In this document: positions 1 to 7,655 of the stretch, in pieces
How the letters are laid out: each line of letters opens with the position of its first letter
How positions within the stretch are numbered: position 1 is the first letter of the stretch
Source: Chloroflexus sp. MS-G
Lineage (GTDB): Bacteria; Chloroflexota; Chloroflexia; Chloroflexales; Chloroflexaceae
Direction: 5' to 3'
DNA: 46,793 nucleotides
Assembly (NCBI RefSeq): GCF_000735195.1
Contig: NZ_JPIM01000025.1
Coordinates: 1 to 46,793 of the forward strand
Made by a program: the position numbers and the translations under genes
The notes under the pieces: model-generated
The model's input: only the letters and a program-made list of their open reading frames with translations
The model's database searches: none
What the model was told of the DNA's origin: nothing

Positions 1-74
1 GCAACGCTTTATACCAAGCACTCGCTACGTCCGCTGCGGTTAGATAGACATCTGGCCAACAATCAGCAGGGATG

Positions 75-3000
75 CTACTCGATTAGCAATGCACAACGTT
101 CGAGGAGATCGCGCATCGCCGACTTGCCTACCGGATAATCATGCTCAAAAGTGCGTACTGCCTGCGCAACGATGTCTAATTCTTCGGCGTTCAAATCCTT
201 CAACCGGTTATACACACTGTTTTGTCCACGCAACCCACCGGGATCGCTGAGTGTGTAATGGAGGTCGCAGCCCATGAATACCCGATCATACTCAAATGCC
301 AGCGCATAATAACGGATCGCATAGCGCAAGCAATCATCGACCGTCCGAAAATCTACCTTGCTGTCTTCAACGAACAACTTGGCAAGTCTGAGATGTTCAT
401 CTTCAATACGCTTCAAGTTATCCTCCGACCGGTTGCGACGATAATGAGCGAAGAGGTGGTGCCCGATCAACATATGGATGCGTGCAAGTTCGTTGAATAC
501 CTGGGGATGATAGATGTTCGGGTCTTGGGAATTCGGTAGCCTTTCACCAGTGATCAGGTAGTTAGAGGGGATTGCTTCACGTGCTTCACGCAGACCCTTC
601 TCGATGATGTCCGGTCGTTCTCCATGAAAGCCTGCATAGGCCATATTGACTCCGGCAACAACTTGACGGAATGAATTGCTTTGTTTACGTGCAAAGTCGA
701 TGGCGCAGTCTAGTGTCTTCACACACTGATCCAACAGTGTGTCGAGGTCTTCTTCCAGCAACGACGGATGATCGCGCTTTACTGCGAAAAGACGGCGCAG
801 CGCATCTCCTTCTTCAATCAACGACTCGATCAGGCGTGAACGATCATCCATCGCTTCGAAAAGTTTACGGGCCTCTTTCGCATATTGGTGTGCTTGCCGT
901 AAGAGCTGAATGCGTTGATCAGGGTCGTCATCGTGCTTAACCGATCGATTCAGTATTTCAGCAAGGTTACGCAGCGCTAGTCCCTGTCCAAATCGGTACT
1001 CGACCGCCTGGAATAATCGCAGTGCACGCTCGGCATTGGCCTGTGCCAACGTGGAATTGCCAGCATTGATGAGAACGAGCGAGAGGGTAGCGTAACTTAG
1101 GCCGATCAATGCCCGTGCACCCAGTTTCTTGCGGATCGCAAGGCTTTCCTCAACCAGCCTCTGGCCGTCGGTAAAGCTTCCCTCCTCACTCTCAGCAAAA
1201 CCAAGGTTATTTAATGTCAAGGCCAGACAGACGGGTATATCCAACTTTCGCCAACTAGCAGCGGCGCGACGATATTCTGTGATCGCCTGACGTATCTGCC
1301 CGCGTAACCGTGACCCTAATCCGCGGGCATAGTATGCCAGCGCCAGCATACTTCCGGCATACCAACTCCTTGCCTTAGGAACGTTTGTTGATACATCACG
1401 TGCAACTGCGCTCAAGATTTGTTCAGCGTCGTATAGCAGTTTTTCGGTGTGTTCAAGGTCTTGCTCCTCTCTGCTTGCGCGGGTAACCCGTGCTAATGCT
1501 TCCCAGACATTGAGCGCTGCTTCGGTTATTCCACCGCCGGCTTTCAGGGTATGCGGCTCTTCACGCCGCAGCCGCAGCGCTTCCTGAATAGCGCTGGTGT
1601 AATTATAGTCCCCATACCGGCGGTGCACTACCGGACGAATTGTAACAATACCTTGCACCATCTCGCGTTCCAGACCATCAATGGACGATTGCTGTCCTGA
1701 TGGATCGCGTTCGTCGAGGAATACCAGTAGCTCTGCTTGGGTTTGAGTATCGAGCATGGTGTTGCCAGTGAAGGCCGTGTAGAAGCTCATGCGGCAGTAC
1801 TCTTTAAACCCTTCGAGCACATCAAGTCGCAGGATGTAGTACATGCGCTCGACCAGTAAACGATGCCTCTCTTGTTGAACACTAGTGATGCGCACGTGAT
1901 CGAGGCTTGGTGTCTCCTCGACTGAGTGGTACTCCTGTTCAATTGGCGCGTACAGGTCGTCGAGTTGTTTGTTGTACTTTTCAATCTGATTCTCGTACCA
2001 CTTAATGATTGTTTTGTTAACGTCCGCAGCTCCATGTGCGTCGTCTGGTGCACTATAAATCTGCCGCGCCAGGATGGCATACATCTCGTCGTGCAGGAAG
2101 TAACGACCATCGCGCACCTTAACAAACGACAGGCGCTTAACAGGCTCGAGTCGATCACGTGCTTCCTCAACTGAAATCTCGAGCAGATGCGCCAGCAATT
2201 CTCCATCAACACCTTTTGGTACTCGCCCCAGCATAGGGAGCATATCCCGGATGCCTTTAGTGTCCATCATACGCTTGACGATCTGCCGCTCGAGTTCCTC
2301 TTGTGCACGCGCAGGATCGGTATCGACATCGAGGATGTCTTGTATTTGCCCGAATCCGGAAATGCTGATGTAATCGGCCAAAAGTGCAAGCATAATCGGC
2401 GCACCGCCGGAGTAGCGGTACACCTGCTCCCTATACTGCGGCTTCAGATCGCGCAGTGTATTCGCAACCGCTTGCTCACCCGCTTGTTCGGCGGCTCGCG
2501 CCACTGCGTTCAAATATTCGTTTGTTTCCTCTAGGGTGAACGGTCCTACTTCGATACGTGTTAGACGAATTGCCGGATGGTTCTCAAGGTCTGGGAAGAG
2601 ATGGCGAATCTGGTTGCGACCGGCAACCAGAACAGTAACGTTGCCCCAGTGGGGTAAGGTCTCGACCAGCCATTGCCAGGCTTCGGCTACCTGAAACGGC
2701 GGACGTTGCTCAGTTGCGCCGTAAGCAATGCGTTCAACCGTATCAAGCGCAATCATGACGTGCTGCGACTGCGAGAAACGGTTGAAGTCGGTGATGAATG
2801 CTTGCAATGTCTCCTGGGTTGCTTCGGCAATCGCACGCACATCCCCCGAGATCTGCGCTTTGTACTGCTGCGCACGTTTTTCCTCAAAGGTGCGGAAGTG
2901 ACCACTATTGGCAACGTTCAGTGAGGCGTAGATCGCACTGGCAAGCGCTAGACTACTGTGATACTGCATGTCGTACAGATCAACTACCTGCTGTGCCAGG

Positions 3001-3200
3001 AAAAGTCCGGGTTTGCGTCGCTTGAACGTGTCGTTCAAAATGCGCGTTTTGCCGATACCACCCTTACCGTACAGGGCAATAATAGATGCTCCCGAAGTAC
3101 TAGAGATCGCTGTATCAATCTGTTTAAGTATCGCCTCCCGTCCAACCAGGTCAGGAGTTGCCCATGCTCCAGTATAACGCTCAAGTTCATGCTCACTCAT
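75..3200 (-). CDS. STAND-type NTPase with C-terminal TPR repeats
   Basis: A 1041-residue protein, last gene of the five-gene NTPase cluster. A VGRE-type box (about residues 18-22) precedes a Walker A motif GKGGIGKT at 45-52. The Walker B strand HVMIALDTVE lies at 147-156 and a sensor-like strand VLVAGR at 190-195. This order is typical of STAND/NB-ARC-like signalling ATPases. A helical lid and winged-helix-like region follow, and from about residue 600 tetratricopeptide-like helices appear (for example around LALTLNNLGFAESEEGSF). No membrane segment or recognisable effector domain is visible. Such proteins usually act as oligomerising switches or scaffolds; the trigger and output here are unknown. 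The start has an AGAGGA Shine-Dalgarno 8 nt upstream, and the gene begins 20 bp after the upstream STAND gene, so they are very probably cotranscribed. Confidence 0.85.
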   Translation of the reverse strand: MSEHELERYTGAWATPDLVGREAILKQIDTAISSTSGASIIALYGKGGIGKTRILNDTFKRRKPGLFLAQQVVDLYDMQYHSSLALASAIYASLNVANSGHFRTFEEKRAQQYKAQISGDVRAIAEATQETLQAFITDFNRFSQSQHVMIALDTVERIAYGATEQRPPFQVAEAWQWLVETLPHWGNVTVLVAGRNQIRHLFPDLENHPAIRLTRIEVGPFTLEETNEYLNAVARAAEQAGEQAVANTLRDLKPQYREQVYRYSGGAPIMLALLADYISISGFGQIQDILDVDTDPARAQEELERQIVKRMMDTKGIRDMLPMLGRVPKGVDGELLAHLLEISVEEARDRLEPVKRLSFVKVRDGRYFLHDEMYAILARQIYSAPDDAHGAADVNKTIIKWYENQIEKYNKQLDDLYAPIEQEYHSVEETPSLDHVRITSVQQERHRLLVERMYYILRLDVLEGFKEYCRMSFYTAFTGNTMLDTQTQAELLVFLDERDPSGQQSSIDGLEREMVQGIVTIRPVVHRRYGDYNYTSAIQEALRLRREEPHTLKAGGGITEAALNVWEALARVTRASREEQDLEHTEKLLYDAEQILSAVARDVSTNVPKARSWYAGSMLALAYYARGLGSRLRGQIRQAITEYRRAAASWRKLDIPVCLALTLNNLGFAESEEGSFTDGQRLVEESLAIRKKLGARALIGLSYATLSLVLINAGNSTLAQANAERALRLFQAVEYRFGQGLALRNLAEILNRSVKHDDDPDQRIQLLRQAHQYAKEARKLFEAMDDRSRLIESLIEEGDALRRLFAVKRDHPSLLEEDLDTLLDQCVKTLDCAIDFARKQSNSFRQVVAGVNMAYAGFHGERPDIIEKGLREAREAIPSNYLITGERLPNSQDPNIYHPQVFNELARIHMLIGHHLFAHYRRNRSEDNLKRIEDEHLRLAKLFVEDSKVDFRTVDDCLRYAIRYYALAFEYDRVFMGCDLHYTLSDPGGLRGQNSVYNRLKDLNAEELDIVAQAVRTFEHDYPVGKSAMRDLLERCALLIE

Positions 3201-3220
3201 AGCAAAGTCCTCTTTGTCGT

Positions 3221-4654
3221 TCAGGCGAATGAGACAGAATGACCGACATCTTCCGCTAGCACCCCACGATGGTATTCGGCGCGCTGTTCGAAGTACTGCC
3301 TACTGTTCGGATACCTTTTCGCCCAGTCTTCGTACAGATTTACAGCCCGTTCGTGCAAGCGTCGCCAGACTTCTCGCTTTTGCGATTTCAGAAGCTGTTC
3401 AAGAACAGTACGTACTGCTTCGTCGAGGACGTACCTTGCATCTTGCCAGCGTCCTAGGTTCGTTTCAAGCAGAAGATCTCGCAAGCCACGCATAGCTGCA
3501 ATCGTGTATTCTGGTCCTTTCAGTTCCGTATTACGTAGTTCCGCTAGAAAGTAAGGCATCTCATGTTCGCGAAACCCATCCTTTAGCACACACAGCGCAT
3601 TGAGTACTTCTCGCAACTCGTCGCGCCATTTCTCGGGTATCACTTCTAACAAGCGGCTTGCTACACCCTCTAGCACTTTGTCATCAATGGTCACGTCATT
3701 GATTGTTTGTTCGAGATCATCACCCTTCGATAATCTGTCGCGCACCTGATCCACGAATGCTCTGGCAAGCAACTCATTCGTCAGCGGATACCCACCACCG
3801 AGGTTGATCACCTTCTTTGCCAGTTTCTCTGCCAGTTGTCTGAACTCTTCGTCGGAAAGATTGGCAGCTATGAGTGTATCTTGTGGTGATTCTTGAGGTG
3901 ATCCTTGAGATGATTTTTGAAGTGATTTTCTTATCTGCTCGGCAACCTGTTCAAGCGAGAAAGGGGTGAGCGATTGGTCTTCACGTTCGAGGCGCAGATA
4001 AGGAGATTTCCAGAGATATGGACGGCCACGGCCTGTCATAATGATTAAAACACGTGGTAACGCTGCAAACGCGGCGAGCAGGTAGCGTTCTAAATAATCG
4101 AGGAAGCCCCTGTTTGCTTCGAACACCGAGTCTAGAATCAGGCAGATTATCAGGTCTCGTTCTGACTCCAGCTTCTTTCTGACATCCTGTGCCAGCCACG
4201 CGGAGAGATCGCGCAATGAAGCGTAAGGTGTGCGAACAATGTCAAGTTGTTCTGCGATCCAGGCAAGAAGCTCCTGAAGCAAGTGTTCGTAGTGCCGCTC
4301 ATCCCCGCTTTCGATCTGAGATATATCATTGCTGGTGATATACCATTCTCGTTCACCTACTTGGAATTCTTTATCTTTAGGGGGCGGTGTAAGACAGATC
4401 AACAGCGATAAAATGCGATAAGCCGGTGGTGGATCGGAGGATGTTTGCTTTAAGACAGAGCGATGGAGATGAAGCGCCAGCCAGCTTTTGCCTAATCCAC
4501 GTTCGCCTTGAAACACTATTGTCCGCACCTGCTCAGCATCACCGCGTGCAATGTTCTCAAGAGCCTTAGTTACCGTTTCGATCTCTTTCTCGCGATTGAC
4601 AAAGAGATCGGCTTTGTACACCGCTTGGTACACTGGTGGATCGGTTTGTGTCAT
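3221..4654 (-). CDS. STAND-like P-loop NTPase
   Basis: A 477-residue protein starting at the ATG preceded by GGGAGG 7 nt upstream; the longer frame to 4828 would overlap the upstream gene and lacks such a site. Residues FVNREKEI (about 18-25) form the N-terminal box. Walker A is GERGLGKS (50-57), Walker B is LIICLILD (168-175), and a sensor strand VLIIMTGRGRPYLW lies at 202-215, so this is a STAND-class ATPase. Unlike its 1041-aa neighbour it has no long TPR tail, only a helical C-terminal half. A serine/glutamine-rich hinge follows the ATPase core and is encoded by four 12-bp tandem units, a possible slippage site. Function is unknown; its position between two other ATPase genes suggests one multi-component signalling device. 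Confidence 0.8.
   Translation of the reverse strand: MTQTDPPVYQAVYKADLFVNREKEIETVTKALENIARGDAEQVRTIVFQGERGLGKSWLALHLHRSVLKQTSSDPPPAYRILSLLICLTPPPKDKEFQVGEREWYITSNDISQIESGDERHYEHLLQELLAWIAEQLDIVRTPYASLRDLSAWLAQDVRKKLESERDLIICLILDSVFEANRGFLDYLERYLLAAFAALPRVLIIMTGRGRPYLWKSPYLRLEREDQSLTPFSLEQVAEQIRKSLQKSSQGSPQESPQDTLIAANLSDEEFRQLAEKLAKKVINLGGGYPLTNELLARAFVDQVRDRLSKGDDLEQTINDVTIDDKVLEGVASRLLEVIPEKWRDELREVLNALCVLKDGFREHEMPYFLAELRNTELKGPEYTIAAMRGLRDLLLETNLGRWQDARYVLDEAVRTVLEQLLKSQKREVWRRLHERAVNLYEDWAKRYPNSRQYFEQRAEYHRGVLAEDVGHSVSFA
3879..3926 (-). repeat. Four 12-bp tandem units inside the STAND gene
   Basis: Four consecutive imperfect 12-bp units (plus-strand form TCTTGTGGTGAT and variants) encode a repeating four-residue pattern (SxQ-type) in the hinge after the NTPase core. 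Copy-number change would stay in frame. Confidence 0.75.
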
Positions 4655-4745
4655 GTTTATCCTCCCGTTTCGTTGATCGCCGAACATTTTTGAAATCCTG
4701 GACATGGAGCCGGTGCCCTGCCAGGCTAGACTGTGTTGGTTCTTA

Positions 4746-5951
4746 TCAACGCGATGGCAGCGATAGACTGCGCTGGGTTGCGTAATGGTGATACCAGGCG
4801 ATAGCATAGCGAATGTCCTCCTCATCAAGTTGCCATCCGTCGTTCAAACGCGCCGCGTAGTGTAAGATTGCCTTCCGAGTTACCTGGAGTGCAATGCGCG
4901 GCAAAGGCGGCAGATTTTTCACAATCTGTTGTTCGACATTGGTTAGTGCCGGCGTGCTAATAGCGTCGAGCGACTCGAAGCGTTCTTCGGAAGCAACGGA
5001 AATGCGTTTCCGTAGCATACTCACCAGTAAGTCGTGGTTCCAAATGATACGAGCTATCTGCGTGGGAATAGCATGGTGGTGAAGGTATTCAGTTATAGCG
5101 GATTCTAGCGAATCGGGGATGAATAGTTTGATAAAGGTTTTCGATTTAGCCCACGTTTCAGAGCGATCAAATAGCTCGAAAGCCCATGGTGCTGCGTGTT
5201 GAGAGTCTTCCTGATTTTCATACATTGCATCGAGACCATCAATTAGAAGCAGAACATGGCTGAAGCCGAGCGCGTCGGTCACGACCTCGACAAATGTCTG
5301 AAAGACCTCCTCCATCCGCCCACGCATAGCGTCGGTTCCAGACGTTGCTAACGTATTGCAAAACCGATCGAGAACATCAGGTGGCGGCGGTGCAGTGAGA
5401 GCGTATGTTCGTTCTAGGAGTGGGGTCAATCCGGCCGGAGTACCGGTTTCACGTAGAATGTCGAGATAGTAATCGAGTGGTCCAGGCAAGCCAGCGCGTA
5501 GAATAGCGGTTACTGCCCGAATCTCGGTACTTGATGCTCTAAACAACCGCTCTGGACGAAAGGCCAGACCGGTGAGTAGCGCGCAGGTACCGGCTTCAAG
5601 CAACAGACGCAGGTGCTCCCTAGTAGTTGGTGGGGTACCGGTGAGGGGGGCTGTACCCAAATTATAGGGTAATGGGAACGGGTATGTTCCGCCAATATCG
5701 AACCAGCATGTCCGCGTAACTGCGACACGCATAGCGGTTTTACCACCGCCCGGCGGAGCGACAATGATGGTTGGTTTATTGTCCAGTGCGACACGGAATA
5801 TGTCGAGGTTGACAGTGTATTCGGATAGATGGGGATCGCTTGATGCTTCCAGATGAACATACGGATCGAACCGCAGACCGATGCGGCGAAACCAGTCGGT
5901 AGATGTGAGAGAATGCTCATCGGGATATTCGTTCTTGTCCCGAGTAGTCAT
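4746..5951 (-). CDS. P-loop ATPase of the cluster (paralogue of the 465- and 814-aa proteins)
   Basis: A 401-residue soluble protein. After a short N-terminal segment (WFRRIGLRFDPY, 20-31) comes the Walker A motif APPGGGKT (65-72). Walker B VLLLIDGLD lies at 233-241. It is followed by a segment of the form KLFIPDSLES and a lid starting IIWNHDLLVSMLRKRI. The same blocks, in the same order, occur in the 465-aa ATPase (KMFAPRALES, LTWTPEQLTTI) and in decayed form in the 814-aa membrane protein, so the three are paralogues. The gene ends 91 bp before the 477-aa STAND gene, and 306 bp of AT-rich DNA separates it from the 465-aa gene upstream, so it may have its own promoter. No DNA-binding or effector domain is visible; I do not recognise a named family. 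Confidence 0.8.
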   Translation of the reverse strand: MTTRDKNEYPDEHSLTSTDWFRRIGLRFDPYVHLEASSDPHLSEYTVNLDIFRVALDNKPTIIVAPPGGGKTAMRVAVTRTCWFDIGGTYPFPLPYNLGTAPLTGTPPTTREHLRLLLEAGTCALLTGLAFRPERLFRASSTEIRAVTAILRAGLPGPLDYYLDILRETGTPAGLTPLLERTYALTAPPPPDVLDRFCNTLATSGTDAMRGRMEEVFQTFVEVVTDALGFSHVLLLIDGLDAMYENQEDSQHAAPWAFELFDRSETWAKSKTFIKLFIPDSLESAITEYLHHHAIPTQIARIIWNHDLLVSMLRKRISVASEERFESLDAISTPALTNVEQQIVKNLPPLPRIALQVTRKAILHYAARLNDGWQLDEEDIRYAIAWYHHYATQRSLSLPSR

Positions 5952-6257
5952 ACTATCTTACCCATGTGTTAACCGTTTCTTTATTGGCGCGTTTAGCCAT
6001 TGAGAATGTAGTACTTCACTCTTGAGAAAGAGATTTTTCGCATTAGGATAAATTAGAACGAATGTTCATTTCTTTACTCATAAAACGCTATATCGAATCA
6101 TACTACTCCACATTTACACTTATCCCTCAAGCTGCTAACGGTATGCTGATAGAATACTGAATATCATCTCACCAAAACCTCATCAGGTGTTTCCTGCAGA
6201 GACTGCTGGTGAACAGATACTTTACAATCGGCAAGACGAGAACCGGCATGAATCATT
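5952..6257. other. 306-bp AT-rich gap inside the NTPase cluster
   Basis: No gene seen. The stretch is clearly richer in A and T than the flanking coding DNA, which suits a promoter region for the 401-aa gene on the minus strand. I could not assign convincing -35/-10 hexamers. Confidence 0.5.
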
Positions 6258-7655
6258 TCAAATAGCATGTTCCAATTTAACACCCCAACCACGATTAGTA
6301 ATGATATAAATCGGATGGCGGGGATCGGGTTCGATGATCCGACGCAGGCGCAGGATGGCGTTATCGAGAACGTTTGTCCAGTTGGCGGGATCCTCCCAAC
6401 CGTGATCGTCGCGGGTGCGCGGCTCTTCGGCAAGACCCAGATAGGCGCGGTAGTAGAGTTCGCTGCGCGGGACGCGCCGCGAGCGGTTCTCGTATAGATA
6501 GCGAAGCAGCCGGTAGGAACGTGGTTGCAGCCCGACAATCTCGGCCTCACCGATGAAGACACGGTCGGCTTTAAGGTCAATGGAGAGGCGGGGCGGATGA
6601 GTGCGCTTGAGCGAATTCCATACGCTATGAGGAAGCGAATGCGATGCACCAGCAGCGGCAAAAGCATCAACCAACGGGCGAATCAATCTGAGCCAGCCGC
6701 GTGGCGTGCTTCCGCCGTAGCGTTGCAACCAGTCACGAATATCCCGATCGGCCACACAGAGGTCGCTCAAGTGCAGTGATGGTTTTCCTATCTTCGCTGC
6801 AATGTGGCGTTCGGTGATTGTCGTCAATTGTTCTGGCGTCCACGTGAGAGTGTCTAGCTCAATGCGACCTTTAACGATACCCCAACTTCTGGTAATATCT
6901 GATTCGAGAGCACGTGGCGCAAACATTTTGATTGCAAAACCATTCAGATCGAGAAGTTCGAGCGTTGAGAGGATGGCAATCATGAGTTCTGACATGAGAG
7001 CGGTTGATCCTCGTAGCCAGGGATCGAACCCATCAATCGTTACCCATACACCACGTATCCCAATCCGCTGGAGAGTTGCGGTCAGGTGAGCAATGATACG
7101 TTGTTCGGTTGTATCAGGGTATAGGATTGCTGTCGCCGGCTCAAATATCAGATGCTGACCGAGTGCTTTACCTTCGTCATTAACCGCTTGTTCTGCCATA
7201 GACGCCCATAGATGTTGCCGGTCGGCGCTGATGTGTGCCTGAATAAACCAGTGGAACGTCATCTGAACAGTTGGTGGTGCACGGCGAAACAGGTCAGGGT
7301 GTTTGACTAGAATCGTGAGTAGTGTAGTTGCGCAGGCATGCAGTGCCTGGCGCACAAAGACCCGCACTGCTGGACTGCCATGCACATCTTCGAACGGTTC
7401 CGGCTGCCAGTTCACCACCAGGTATGTTGGCGGAGTATTTTCCGGGGCGACTTGGCGAGTCAGCGCCAAACGCAGCGCCGTCTTTCCCGAACCACTGTCA
7501 CCGACGATGACTAGCGAGCGCATACCGGTATAGGCGGCATACCGGTCCGGCTCGACGAACACTAGCGGTTGCAGATGGGATTCGCGCTCTGCAGCCAGTG
7601 TATCGAGCGCTTCAGTGGAAAGAATCGTGTTGTAATTGTCTATATGGTCTATCAT
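6258..7655 (-). CDS. P-loop ATPase fused to a C-terminal PhoB/OmpR-like winged helix
   Basis: A 465-residue protein whose ATG overlaps the stop of the 814-aa gene (ATGA), indicating translational coupling. Walker A GDSGSGKT lies at 52-59 and Walker B VWVTIDGFD at 203-211. The paralogue-specific blocks KMFAPRALES (about 243-252) and LTWTPEQLTTI (270-280) follow. Residues about 356-465 form a trans_reg_C-type winged helix: a short beta sheet (FIGEAEIVGLQPRSYRLL), a recognition region with VLDNAILRLRRIIEPD (429-444), and the wing hairpin IYIITNRGWGVKLE. This domain normally binds tandem direct repeats next to promoters. The combination suggests an ATPase-controlled transcription factor that regulates its own operon, rather than a phosphorelay regulator, since there is no receiver domain. 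Family assignment of the winged helix is confident; the biological role is inferred. Confidence 0.85.
   Translation of the reverse strand: MIDHIDNYNTILSTEALDTLAAERESHLQPLVFVEPDRYAAYTGMRSLVIVGDSGSGKTALRLALTRQVAPENTPPTYLVVNWQPEPFEDVHGSPAVRVFVRQALHACATTLLTILVKHPDLFRRAPPTVQMTFHWFIQAHISADRQHLWASMAEQAVNDEGKALGQHLIFEPATAILYPDTTEQRIIAHLTATLQRIGIRGVWVTIDGFDPWLRGSTALMSELMIAILSTLELLDLNGFAIKMFAPRALESDITRSWGIVKGRIELDTLTWTPEQLTTITERHIAAKIGKPSLHLSDLCVADRDIRDWLQRYGGSTPRGWLRLIRPLVDAFAAAGASHSLPHSVWNSLKRTHPPRLSIDLKADRVFIGEAEIVGLQPRSYRLLRYLYENRSRRVPRSELYYRAYLGLAEEPRTRDDHGWEDPANWTNVLDNAILRLRRIIEPDPRHPIYIITNRGWGVKLEHAI

Noticed and set aside
4655..4828. N-terminal extension of the 477-aa STAND protein
   Set aside because: It overlaps the end of the upstream gene and the sequence before 4654 reads as non-coding; the inner ATG has a strong Shine-Dalgarno.
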